This document shows positions 50,214-61,338 of a stretch of DNA of 64,000 nt, piece after piece. Numbering within the stretch: the stretch's first letter is position 1; every line of letters begins with the position of its first letter. The stretch is from Blumeriella jaapii (Eukaryota > Ascomycota > Leotiomycetes > Helotiales > Drepanopezizaceae), in NCBI GenBank assembly GCA_009599575.1, contig VWND01000069.1, forward strand, positions 868,001-932,000, written 5' to 3'. The position numbers and the translations under genes are program-made. The notes beneath the pieces are model-generated. The model saw only the letters and a program-made list of their open reading frames with translations. It was not told the origin of the DNA and searched no databases.

Positions 50214-51817
50214 TATTAATTATCAAACCTTTTAATACTTTTATTCAGCTTTCGAGCTGAAAAAAGCCTGCTAATTTTGTTTTGCTTTTGCGCATATAAA
50301 AAATTAATAAATTTTATCGCGATAACAATTTTCACGATTTTAAAAATAACTTTTACGATACGGAATTACGAAACGATAATCCTTTTTAATATAAGACTTT
50401 TATTTAAAAAACTCCGTTCTGCTTTTGCTTATACTTCGGAATAAAACATATTTCACGCTTTTTTCTTAACGAGTTATATCGGACCATTTTAAATTGTCGG
50501 AACCTTTTAATTATTTTATTTTAAAGCATTTTAAATATTCCGACTAAATCGTCGCCGTTCTGATCGCTAATACGAAAGCTTATTTTCGCGAAATCTTCGA
50601 TATTTTTGCTTACGCGATAAAACAAAACGATATAATAATATCGCTCAAAGCCAAACTGGATAATTTAGCTTAAAAGTTAAATATTTAAACGGTATAATAC
50701 TGGAAAAAAAAAACATTTTAAAAAAAAATAATTTAAAATTACGAAGCCGAACTCGCCAACTTCCGAAAACAAGCTTTTATTAATTAAAATACATCGAATA
50801 TTTTAAACATAAAAAGAAAAACGCTTGCTTTTTCCGATTCCGATAAATTCATAAATTCGGACGGCACCGGCAACGTTACGAAGCACTTTACTATTTTTTT
50901 TTAAAATATAATTTTAAAGCTTCGTTTTAATTAAAATTGATATACGACCGAACAAAATCGTATAAATTACTTTTTTTCCCGCTTTTCCGATATAGCTAAA
51001 AGCGCTTTATAAAAAAGTTTACGTACGAACGGCACTTTTTCTTATCTGATTATTACAAAAATAATTTAAATTTTATAATAATCGTTCGGCGTTTTTAATT
51101 AACAAACAAATGCATTTAAAAAAATTTTGTTTTTTAAATAAAGCAATTAATTACTATTTATTTTTCTTTTTATTTAGCTGAAAATTAAAAGCTATATTAA
51201 ATTTAATAACGAAGCCGCTATTGCTATTTTGCGCGAAGCTTTTTATTCTGATATAATTATTCGTTTATTATATATTAATCCTTTTGATTTAAAACCCGAT
51301 TTTATTGGTTTTTACGCCCAAATGCGCGAAACCGATACCGTTTTTCGATAATTAAATCTTAATTATTACAAAACCGAAAACCGTAATACGAAAATCATTT
51401 CCGCTTTTATATTTAAAACTGCTACTACGACTATTATTCAAAGCGATTTTAAAAACCTCAGCGCTATTTAAACCAAAGCAATTATATAAATCGCAGCCGA
51501 TATAATTAAAAACAAACGCCTAATAAATAATGCTGAAAAATTAGCTCGCCGAATTTATTTTTTTATTAATAACTTTTGCTTTTGATATGCCAGCGATACA
51601 CCGCGCTGCTGATTGCTCCGACTCCTTTTGGATTAAAAAAGCTAAGGCCGAAGCAAAAAAGTCGGGAAACTGACTGTTTTTAATAATTGTTATTATTAAA
51701 AACTTTTGAAAAATAAATTGGAAATATTTGCTTTGAACGGCGTTTCGGAATTATATTTAATATTGTTTTGTATTATAATTATTAATAATATATATATTAA
51801 AATCTACTTTTTAAACG
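50214..51817 (+). pseudogene. E2 gag, cut by F
   Basis: Collinear with E1 gag. The zinc knuckle at about 51573-51612 has lost two bases relative to E1, which shifts the frame, besides many RIP-type stops. It ends at AAACG (51813-51817), where F inserted shortly after the start of the pol region. Confidence 0.65.
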
Positions 51818-52012
51818 TGTGGGAATACCCATAGGGGTCACGTGGGATCAGGTGATGCGGGATCACAGTTGTAGGTGCGCAGCGCTAGCGCCCGCTAGCG
51901 CTCGCACATCTACCCCATATTCTCACACCAGCTAGACCCAGTAGAATGCATACAGTTTCCACCCGATTTACTACGACTAGTCGTATCTGTATCACCACCT
52001 GTGATACCAACA
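51818..52012 (-). repeat. F LTR, left copy (3' LTR in element orientation)
   Basis: 195 bp. On the plus strand TGTGGGAATACCC...GATACCAACA, i.e. TG...CA on either strand. It is GC-rich and palindrome-rich. It includes 25 bp (51818-51842) that the right copy lacks, and CACGTG at 51839-51844, which spans the end of that segment. Confidence 0.9.
51875..51907. repeat. Long GC-rich hairpin in F LTR
   Basis: AGCGCTAGCG (51881-51890) and CGCTAGCGCT (51893-51902) are perfect reverse complements around a 2-base loop. The outer arms GTGCG and CGCAC extend the stem past one bulged base. The identical hairpin in the right LTR has its core at 61202-61223. Confidence 0.9.
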
Positions 52013-52045
52013 CTGATCAGTGTAATATGCGCCCGATGGGTCCTC

Positions 52046-53373
52046 CTATATACTATCGGTGTTCTCGTCCTTGTCCTGAAAAATGCCGGTCTGGTATGAG
52101 TAGGCTCCGGAGGCTGGGTTTAGTTTTGAAATAACCGATATGAAACTTTTCAATTGTATTAAAAAAGCAGTGAAGGATTTTGCTGAATTGTACTGCGCAT
52201 ACGCGCATTTTGGTATATTCTTAACCGCATTTATTAATACGTCGCGAAGTGCTTTGTTTGTATAATATTCGGGGGTTAAATTGCGCTGAATTATTATCAG
52301 CTTCTTGGCCATAATAAAAAGACATTCGGATTTGGTTTTAGTAGCGTTTTCATGCATGGAAGTTATACGAAATAAACTTATGGATCGCCACTTTTCGAAG
52401 TATTTCTGGGCGGATTCGGAAATTTCGAACTGCTTTTTTATCAAAGCAATTATAATCCAAAACTCGTAGTTCTGGCCGTATAATTTAATTATGTAAAAGT
52501 CGTGGGCGTCGTTCTTTAGTATAAGTAAGAAAACAACTGCGTAGTCAATTTCGTTTTTTTTGCTAAATTCTAAGTTTTAAACAATTTTTATAGAAAATAT
52601 TTAATTTATCGTTCAGAACCTCGTATTTCGCATTTTTATACTTTTTCTTTTTATTATTATAAATCTTGGAAATATTTTTAATTTGACGAGAATAGTCGGG
52701 GATTTGCGTATAAAATAAGGCCGGAAATTGCAGTTTTGGGTAAAACTGCTTTGGTCGAACGTATATGCGGTATTTTCGTTGGTATTCGGGCTAGTGTTAA
52801 AAGAACTTTTTGATTTCGATGTTGCGTTGTAGATCGTACGGGCTATATAAGTTATTGCGACCGGTATTTTCAGGGTTTTGGTTTTTAAAATTATACTAAA
52901 ATTCTACCGGCTGTGCAAAAAATTATCGGAATCTTTTTTTGTTTTATTAAATAATAGCTTATTTGGTTTTTTAATTTTGCGATTATATTCTCGGAATATT
53001 TCGTCGTATTTATTGCGTAACCGAATTTTCTTTTTTTTGCAAAGCAAAAGTTTATTCGATTTTATTTGATTTTAATCGAGCTTAAATTACTGCCGCGTAT
53101 AAAGTTTTTGCTATAGGTTTTATAAAAAGGCCTGCGATTAAGCAGGTTTCGCGGAATTTTTTTTAAGCTCGGGAATTAGATTTTGCAAACGTATCGGAGA
53201 TCTATTTTTCAAAGTTTTTCCGAATAATTTGTAATAGCTCGTAAAATAGATCTAGTTTGTTATTTGTTTTATAAATTTCGCAGCAAAGCGTAATATGCCT
53301 ATTTAATGCTTTTTCGAAGAATATTATTGGGTCCACTTTTTTATTCTAATCCTCGACATCGTATTTAATATAT
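52046..53373 (-). pseudogene. F gag, C-terminal part
   Basis: Minus-strand frame ending at 52046, 33 bp from the LTR. The last 132 codons (52444-52046) are open. Sequence upstream on the strand reads on (YAVVFLLILKNDAHDFY, KLYGQNYEFWII) with occasional stops. LINAVKNIPKCAYAQY (about 52245-52195) resembles the conserved capsid motif of LTR-retrotransposon Gag proteins in fungi. No zinc knuckle was seen. G interrupts it at 53373; the N-terminal part is at 60715-61140. Confidence 0.6.
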
Positions 53374-53786
53374 TGTCAGGAACCAATATCACGTGTATAA
53401 GTCAGATGATCCGCCAAAACCCTCTGCCTCCTACCAACCCTCGAATAGCACTTTCTGCGGATAGGCCGTAGGGGCCGGATAGTATTATAAGGGCTGGAGA
53501 TAACATTTAAATAAAACATTTTATAGGAATAATTGCTAAAAAACCAATTATTAAAATTATATTAAGAAAGATTGAAAAAAGGTCGGGATAGGGGCTGGAA
53601 AATATACTAAATGGGATTCGCCTGGTTTCCTGGGAAATATTTTTCTCGAGGGCTCCACCCTTCCCTTTGTATTTATACACGCTTTTTATTAAAGATATAA
53701 AAAGTAAAGATTAGTTTAACTATTAACCCAATCTTATTTAAGTTCTATTATTTGAATTAGTATTTCTTTGCTTTTTAATTTTTACA
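53374..53786 (+). repeat. G 5' LTR
   Basis: 413 bp with CACGTG at 53390-53395. More C-to-T/G-to-A change than the 3' LTR in the last 150 bp. Confidence 0.93.
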
Positions 53787-53949
53787 TTTTGATTTTTCTA
53801 CCTATCGGAACGGCAGTTCGATACTATTAAAACAACCTTCTATTATACTACTACATTTATATCGTTACTATCGATATTATAGCTTTTCGCATTCGCAGAA
53901 AACAAGCATTTCCGGCTATTTAAAAAAACCCAGTATTTTCGGCTGCTCA

Positions 53950-55410
53950 GGGAAACCCCGTATTATCGTTTCTTTTAACGTCACCAATTTTACCAAGGGC
54001 CGAAAACATTTTACCACCAGGGCGCGACGACTTTCTAATTCTTTTTATCGAAGAAATTACTAAAAAAGGCCACGCTCAAAGCGATTCGAAAAGACTTTTC
54101 ATCGAAACTTTGATTTATTTAGCTAATAAACGAATCCGCGCCGAACAAAAAGAAAACGATAAACGTAAGAGAATAAAAAAGATACGAGCTAAAATAAAGC
54201 AGAAAAAAACTAAAAAAAAGGTCTACGAAACAGTCAAAAGATTCGAAGAAACCTTAAAACGCCGAAACGAACTTCGAAAAAAGATTAAACAATTTTAACG
54301 AGAATTTAACGCTTTCGAAAATATCGAAAAAAAAGTTTTTATATTTTTTAACACCGCCCTAATTAAAAAAAAACAGAAAATAACCTAAGCCGGCGATTAT
54401 TATAAAATATCTTCGGAGCATTACGATAATAATATCTATTGGAAACGATTTAGCATTTTTTTTAAGCATATTATATTTTTTGTAAGAAACACAGCGAATT
54501 CGAGCCGAAAAGCACCAAAAATAAGAAACTTTCTAATATATCAAAGGAAAAATACTAAAAAAGCTTAATTTTTTATTCGGCGTGCAGAGCGAAGTTTCCG
54601 CTAAGATAAAAAGGTAATATTTTATATTAATTAAAAGAAAATTGACGCCTGTGTTCTAGCTTTCGACGATAAAATAGAAAAAAAGTAAACCGGATACGAA
54701 CGACGTTCTACGAATATTCGAACTATATAGGACGATTTTAAAAAATAAATATTAGATTTTCTGATAAATGCGGAAAATCGAAAAATCGCGGCTTCGAATT
54801 TATACGATAAAGCGAAGCAAAAAAAATATAAATTAATTAACGATTTCGTTGTTTATTTAAATAATTTCGAACAGCAGTTGCAAATAACAAACGATGCGAT
54901 TAAAAAAAGAATGCTTTTCGCAAAACTCCGATTTATTTTTCGAAAAAAAATTATTAAACGAAGCAATACTGCAACTACAAGCTCGTACGAAAAATTAATA
55001 TTAATCGCTCGTCGTATCGAAAATGCTAATAAAGTTATTAGCGACGAAACGAAAAATAATAAACGACGAAACAAGCGCAAAAAAAAAAAAAAAAAAAGAA
55101 AAGATTTATATTCACGATCAAAGCTTAAAAACTAAAACAGATATATACCGTTTTCGATTCGAAAATACGTTATAAAAAAAAAAACGAAAGCGAGAAAACG
55201 ATAATTTTAATAAAATCCTTTGGAATTCTAGAATTTTTAACGACTTTTTTTACTTTTCGAAATGCAATCGCTGCCAAAAGAAAAAGCACCGCATAGCCAA
55301 TTGTTCAAAAGTCGAATATTATAAATGCAATAAAAAAAAATATATAATCTTAAACTGCTTCGAAGCTAACAAATCTAAAAATTCGAAAAAAGCTTCCGCT
55401 CGATTTTAAT
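53950..55410 (+). pseudogene. G gag
   Basis: Begins with GRDDFLILFIEEITKKGHAQ (near 54020) and a long Lys/Glu-rich, probably coiled-coil stretch (open 54110-54298). Capsid-like sequence follows (VVYLNNFEQQLQITNDAIKK near 54850-54905) with an open segment 54878-55135 ending in a poly-Lys/Arg tail. Two zinc knuckles come last: CNRCQKKKHRIANC (about 55270-55310, complete CX2CX4HX4C) and a second with its first Cys and His replaced (YYKCNKKKYIILNC, about 55317-55360). A few TAA/TAG and frame changes inactivate it. Start codon uncertain. Confidence 0.8.
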
Positions 55411-55439
55411 TTCGTCGCTGCTAATAAAATCGAGCGAAA

Positions 55440-58400
55440 AAGAAAGGTAGAAAATAATAATTTCAGTCGAAATTAAAAGAGCCAAGGGCGAAATTCGTAC
55501 GAAACAAGCTTTTATCGATTGCGGCGCGAAGAAAAATTGCGTAATTCAAAAGTTATTAATTAAATATAAATGGAAACCAATTTAAAAACGTATTAATTTA
55601 TTTACGATAAAAAAAAAAAAAGTAATTATTTACGGCACGCATACGCAATCTATTCGCGCTATTAATAATTATAAAACAATTAAAAAAATACAAAACGATT
55701 TCGTGGCTTGCGATATAAATATTCTAGGGGTTTTATTTATTTTAAAGTTCTTTTAGTTGCGAAATATCGACCCTGTTATAAGCTTTCGAGTTAAATCGTG
55801 GCGATACTCAGTCGAACGCTTACAGTTTAATTTCGTTATAATTAAACGTTTTAAAAAGGAATCCAAAAAGAAGCAAGCGTTTTGTATCGTTTTGAAAAAA
55901 GCTATTGAAAAACAGCATTAATTATTTTTTAAATACGACGATTACGCCGACGTGTTCGACGATACCGCCGCGGTTATTCTAGCTTTTTACTATTTTATGG
56001 AGCATCGAATAAACCTCGCGGAGGAGAAAAACCCTTTTTAGAAACCAGTCTATTTTTTGTCGGAATCTGAATTTACCGAATTACGCGAATATTTCGATTC
56101 GAACTTAGAAAAAAGCTGGATAAAAAGATTTATTAGCCTTGCCGGCGCACCGGTAATATTTATACCGAAAAAAAACGGAAATCTACGATTATACGTCGAT
56201 TATAGGGGTTTAAACGCAGTTACGGTTAAAAATCGAATTCTTTTATTTTTTATAAGCGAAACTTTGGATCGTTTAAAAAGAGCTAAAATATTTACTAAGC
56301 TAGATTTTATTTGGGCGTATTATCGCTTTCGAATAAAGGAGAGAGATAAGTGGAAAACTGCGTTTCGCATTCGTTACGAACACTTCGAATACTGCGTATT
56401 ACTTTTCGGCCTTTCGAACGCACCAGCAATTTTTCAAGCGTATATTAATTAAGCTTTAGTCGGTTTAATGGATATTACGTATATAATTTACTTCGACGAT
56501 ATTTTAATATTTTCCGAAAACTTCGACGATTATATAAACGCGGTAAAAAAAGTTTTCGAAAGACTCCGTATTAACAAATTTTACGAAAATCTGAAAAAAT
56601 ATGCTTTCGATACGAATACGATTGAGTTCCTAGGCTTCGTCGTTATTTCTACGGGAATTAAGATAGACCCAGGGAAAATAAATAATATTCGGAAATGGCT
56701 ATTTTTTATTATGTGGCGAGATATTTAAATGTTTTTGGGTTTCATTAATTTTTACAAACGTTTTATTAAGAATTACGCTAAGCTTTGCCGATTTATTACA
56801 AATCTTTTAAAAAGAATGCAACGAGGAAAAATATCGGGCCCCTTTCGTTTTTTATTCGAAGCGAAGCTCGCTTTTTTACTTTTAAAAGAAAAGTTTTGCC
56901 AAGCACCGATTTTACGCTATTTCGACTTTCGATTAAAGATTTAAATCGAAACAAACGCTTCGAAATTCGCTATAGGCGGAATATTATTTCAATTGTTCGG
57001 AAAGGATGCGGAGGCACGTTGGCATCCTATCGCATATTATTCGAAAAAGCTTTCTTTTATAAAATAAAGATACGAGGTTTACGACGCTAAGCTAATGGCT
57101 ATAATTTACGCTTTTAAATAATAGAACCAATATTTACGTAGCGCTTCCGACGTTATTATTATACGTACAGATTATTATAATCTGAAATACTTTTTTACGA
57201 AAAAACGTTTAAACGGACGCTAAGCGAAATGGGCCGACGAGCTAATTAAATACGATTTTGCAATCGAATATAAAATAAAAGTTTTTAACCCGGCGGATGG
57301 TTTTTTCCGCCGGCCAAATTTAAAAAAAGATTTAAAAAAAAATAACGAGCAGCTGCTTACGTTGCATCGTAAGCTGAAACTAGCTTATTTAAAAAATTCT
57401 AAAGTGTTTTCCGCAGTAGAAACACGCTTAAAGTCGGGGCATAAACCATTTCGCGCCGATAAGTATTCGGAGCTTTTGTTAACGGGATCAGAAGATAAAA
57501 AGCAAGCGGAAAAAAGCCAAATAAAAGGTTTTTTCGCCGGACTGTTTTTTACTGATGTTACTAATTGCAAACAGTATATACCACGGAGCGTAGCCGCTGT
57601 GTTGCTATAATCCGAAACGGCTAATAACGAGCTAGCAGAACCGATTTATAAAACTATTTTTAAATTGCAAAAATTTGATTTTTTTGTATTATAAAAGACG
57701 TACGAATCGGCCTCGCAAAGCAATCGAGCCGGGTCCGAAGGATATTAGCGTATAGGCCAAAATGGATTACTACGTTACAAAAGACGTGCGTATATTTCGA
57801 ATAAAAGCGCTATTAAAAGCGAAATATTAAAAATTAATTACGACGACCCGACCGCCGGCTATTAGAGCTTTCGGCGAACGCTAGAACTGGTCGAAAAAAA
57901 GTATTTCTGGCCTGGCTTACGAGGCGACGTAAAGCGTTACGTTAATACGTATGGAGAGTGCTAAAGAGGCAAGCTTAGAAAGCACCGACCTTATGGCGAG
58001 TTAGCTCCCTTTTCGACTTTTACGAAATTTTAAAAAAAAATAACTATGGATTTTATTACGGATTTACTTTTTAGCAAAAGACGAAATCGTATTTACGATT
58101 TTATACTCGTTATAATAGACCGATATACGAAACTATCGAAATATATACCGATATAAAAAACGATTTCAGTTTTAAATTTGGCTAAGATATTTATATAGCA
58201 CGTTTACAAAGATTTTGGCTGCTTTAAAAAGATTATTACAAACAGAAGGTCAGTTTTTATTAGTAAATTCTGGTTTTTAGTAATATTTTACCTACAAATA
58301 CGACGTCGATTAAGCACCGCTTTTTATTTTTAGACCGATGGCCAAACGGAATATTAAAATTAAGTTAAAATTTTACTTTTGCACGTATTGCGATTATCGA

Positions 58401-59165
58401 CAAAACGATTAGGCTACGAAGCTTGTTTTAGCCGAGTTTACGTATAATAATTCGATACACGCTTTTACGGGTTTTATTTCTTTTCGCATATTATACGGCT
58501 TTTATCCAGAACTTGGCAGCAACGTCGAGAGCGACGTCGTAGAAAAGGGGATACCGTCAGCGGAAAAACGAGTTAGAATATTGTAAAAAAAAAAAGAAGT
58601 ATTTAGTAGAAAGCTAAAAAAAGCCAACGCGAACTATAAAAGGTTTTACGACGCTAAATACAAAAAGACTAGATTTCAAATAGGCGATAAAATATTATTG
58701 TCGATTAAAAATCTTCGATAGCTGCGACTTTTTCGAAAGCTTTCAAATAAATATTTAAGGCTTTTTAAAATCAAGCGAGTTATATACGAGCACGGCTAAG
58801 CTTATTAATTCGAGCTTTTTTTTTAATATCGTATTTACGATATTTTCTACGTTTTTTTACTAAAACCTTGGCAGGGTCGGAACGACACCGAGCCGAAAGA
58901 TAATATAATAGAATTTTAAAAATCCGAAAAATACAAGGTCAAATTAATACAAGCTTATAAAAATATAAAAAAGGGCCGATATTATTTGGTGCGATGGAAG
59001 GGTTATTTATTAAGCGAAGACTTTTAGAAGTCAGAAAACCATTTTACGAACGCAAAAAAAGTTGTAAAAAAATATTTGAAAAATACGACAGATAATAGCA
59101 ACGGAGCAATAACGAATGCGCGCCGCAAAGGCAAGAAAAAGAAAATAAAAATATTTAGAAAACTT
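55440..59165 (+). pseudogene. G pol: protease, RT, RNase H, integrase, chromodomain
   Basis: Protease: AFIDCGAKKNCVIQ near 55510. RT: open 56057-56452 (LRLYVDYRGLNAV near 56180, FGLSNAPAIFQAYIN) and 56468-56728 with the catalytic motif YFDD intact at 56489-56500, then FLGFINFYKRFIKNYAKLC near 56730. RNase H: ASKFAIGGILFQLF near 56960, YYSKKLSF, YEVYDAKLMAI near 57075. Integrase: YFWPGLRGDVKRYV near 57905, MDFITDL near 58045 (first catalytic Asp), ITNRRSVF near 58235 (second Asp now Asn), DGQTE near 58335. Chromodomain: YYLVRWKGYLLSEDF near 58985-59025. Relatively few stops; the lightest RIP of all pol genes here. Confidence 0.9.
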
Positions 59166-59270
59166 TAGAACCGCCGCTAAACTAATTTATTTTTATTATT
59201 ATTTTTTTTCCTATCGTTATCGCCATTTTCTTTAAATTCAGAAGCAGCGGCAAGCTAAAAGAAATTAGTA

Positions 59271-60002
59271 TTAAACGAATTCGCAAAGTATTCGATTTAT
59301 TTTAATTAAAGCTTTTACAATAGCCGTAGTCGAATTTTGAATTGCAACTACGATATGCTCGTGGAAATTTAGAATTTGATTTAATTGGTTAGAATGGATC
59401 CGAGCGACGTTTTCGAAACGTCGGAAAATACGTTTTATATTAGCGTCGTTAGATAAGGGGGCCGGCGCAGCCAAGGCTTTTAAAACAGCAGCAGTCGCTA
59501 AACCGGCAGAAACGGGCGCAGCAGCAGCAGCGGCAGCCCGAGCCGCGGCGCGATTCGCACGATTTCCGACTATTATAAGAGCCGAAGCGTTACTTTTTTT
59601 TGAACGACTTATATAGGCGTCGTAGATAATAAAATCGATAAAGGTTTTAGCAAAAGCTTTGGCTTCGGCAATAAAAAAAAAAAGGGCGGCAGCGGCGATA
59701 GCAGCATCGAAACGATTTATAAAATCGTTGAGGCTCGCGAAAAGAATTTGCGCCTCGGTGGCGCGTGCGGCAGGAACTTGTAGCTAGTTAAAAGCGAGTT
59801 CGAGTAAAAGTTTAAGGGATTCACAGAAAAGCATTAAGTATGCGAAGCTTTGCAGCGGTTGTATTTTACGCTGGAAAGCTCGAAAACGCAAAAGGGCAAA
59901 AAGTCCGCTGTAATGCTTTCGCGTAAAATTAGGCGGGCGCACCGAAGACAAATAAAAATCAAAAGCATTTTGAAAGTTCGCGGCGAACGCGGCGAAAAGC
60001 AA
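59271..60002 (-). pseudogene. G antisense frame, about 244 codons, Ala-rich
   Basis: A minus-strand frame between pol and the 3' LTR. It is interrupted by a single TAG (59784-59786, from CAG by one C-to-T change); all other codons from 60002 to the stop at 59271 are open. The protein has an aromatic-rich N-terminal part, a central Ala-rich low-complexity segment (RAAARAAAAAAP, about 59540-59510) and a C-terminal helical part (RRFENVARIHSNQLNQIL, about 59430-59375). No domain recognised. The start shown is the first codon after an in-frame TAA (60003-60005), itself probably a mutated Gln, so the true start may lie further right. The coding interpretation is inferred from frame length and GC content. 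Confidence 0.55.
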
Positions 60003-60301
60003 TTAATTGAGATAGAAAAGAACTGATAAAAAAATAAAAATGAAAAAAAAGAAAAAATTAAGCAGGAAGATGGCGGCCATTTTAAAAAAGAAAGTTTTTT
60101 TAACGAAAATGCGAGCGCTACCGAAAACAAAAAAAACAGAACAGCAGAACAGCTATAATTTACGACCAAAAGCGAAAGAAACAGCTATAATTCACGACCG
60201 AAAACGAAAGAAACCGCACGTTATTTCGAAGGCGTAACGCACGTTATACGCATAAAAAAATCAGTCGCTTTTAGGAACCAAAAGCTTAGAGAAGGGGATA
60301 A
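60003..60301 (+). other. G region before 3' LTR, with polypurine tract
   Basis: Purine-rich sequence with a short plus-strand open segment (60040-60237, many Lys) that I cannot identify. AGAGAAGGGGATA (about 60289-60300), right before the LTR, is the likely polypurine tract. Confidence 0.5.
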
Positions 60302-60714
60302 TGTCAGGAACCAACATCACGTGTATAAATCAAGTGATCCGCCAAAACCTTCTGCTTTTTACCAACTTTCGAATAGCACTTTTTGCGGATAAACCGTGGG
60401 GGCCGGATAATATTATAGGGGCTGGAAATAACATTTAAATAAAACATTTTATAGAAGTAATTGCTAAGAAACCAGTTATTAAGGTTATATTAAAAAGGAT
60501 TGAAAAAAGGTCGGGATGGGAGCTGGAGAGCATACTAAATGGGATTCGTCTGGTTTCCTGGGAAATACTTTTCTCGAGGGCTCCACCCTTCCTTTTGTAC
60601 TTATACACGCCTTCTACTAGAGATGTAGAAGGTAGAAATCAGTCTGACTATCAACCCAACCTTATTTGAGCTTTATTGTCTGAACTAGTGTTTCCCTGCC
60701 TTTCAATCCTTATA
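60302..60714 (+). repeat. G 3' LTR
   Basis: 413 bp, TGTCAGGAACC...CAATCCTTATA, with CACGTG at 60318-60323. Confidence 0.93.
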
Positions 60715-61140
60715 TTATATATGCAGGTATCGGAATTATTTTGAATGCTTGTTTTTGATGGTGGAGCGATTTGTATTTGGGGTCCGGTACTTCGTAATTA
60801 ATAGCGGTAATTGGGTTGATAGCGTTTTTGATTGGTGGTTATCGCAAGATATAAGCTGTAATAAGTTAGGGGTGGGGCGTTTGCTTGTATTGCTGCTTGG
60901 TTTTTAAAATTTCTTTTCGAAATCGTAAGATTCGCCGAACAGCGGTGTTAATAAAATACAATTAAATAGAAATTATCAAACCTGACTTTAGCTATCTTTT
61001 TTTTTTTTTGGTCGTTTTGCATAACAAAAGGAGATTGATAGCTTTTAGCGCAGATCGGAAAAAAAAAGTCGTTTTGCATAACAAAATCTTTTGAATTTGC
61101 CTCTTTTATTAAACCTTGCGAATCTGTGGTTAGAAGTGAA
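60715..61140 (-). pseudogene. F gag, N-terminal part
   Basis: Minus-strand frame starting close to the F right LTR. The open stretch in 61187-60948 reads NSLLTTDSQGLIKEANSKDF and continues towards 60715, where G interrupts it. A 21-bp segment (gtcgttttgcataacaaaa...) is repeated at 61012-61030 and 61069-61087, giving the peptide FVMQND twice. The M at 61187 lies in the LTR and is unlikely to be the true start. Confidence 0.55.
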
Positions 61141-61163
61141 TTTAACCACTGATCAGTGTTGGT

Positions 61164-61333
61164 TGGGATCAGGTGATGCGGGATCACAGTTGTAGGTGCG
61201 CAGCGCTAGCGCCCGCTAGCGCTCGCACATCTACCCCATATTCTCACACCAGCTAGACCCAGTAGAATGCATACAGTTTCCACCCGATTTACTACGACTA
61301 GTCGTATCTGTATCACCACCTGTGATACCAACA
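61164..61333 (-). repeat. F LTR, right copy (5' LTR in element orientation)
   Basis: 170 bp, identical base for base to 51843-52012, lacking the first 25 bp (plus-strand sense) of the left copy. The bases just inside it (61147-61163) read CACTGATCAGTGTTGGT; see the finding on the asymmetric junction. Confidence 0.9.
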
Positions 61334-61338
61334 AAACG

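Larger units (their letters stand above)
53374..60714 (+). mobile_element. G: complete Ty3/Gypsy chromovirus, 7,341 bp, youngest autonomous element here
   Basis: 413-bp LTRs at both ends (TGTCAGGA...TTTTACA / CCTTATA). Gag, pol with chromodomain, then about 1.1 kb carrying an antisense frame. Flanks are AT-rich: TATAT precedes the left LTR (53369-53373), and TATAT occurs one base beyond the right LTR (60716-60720), so the duplication is not clean. Confidence 0.92.
51818..61333 (-). mobile_element. F: short gag-only LTR element, split by G
   Basis: Direct LTRs (51818-52012 and 61164-61333) flanked by an exact AAACG duplication (51813-51817 and 61334-61338). The unbroken E1 reads tttttaaacgattccg near 39760. 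Without G the element is about 2.2 kb. The only coding sequence is a gag-like frame on the minus strand, so it is read right to left. No protease, RT or integrase is present in the internal 1.8 kb, so mobilisation in trans is likely. LTRs are identical over their shared 170 bp and free of RIP. Confidence 0.85.

Noticed and set aside
53369..53373. TATAT as target duplication of G
   Set aside because: The right-hand TATAT is one base away from the LTR end and the flanks are simple AT sequence, so chance is likely; left as unresolved.
54853..55080. Minus-strand frame in G gag
   Set aside because: Antisense to the open gag segment 54878-55135, which has a Gag-like capsid end and basic tail.
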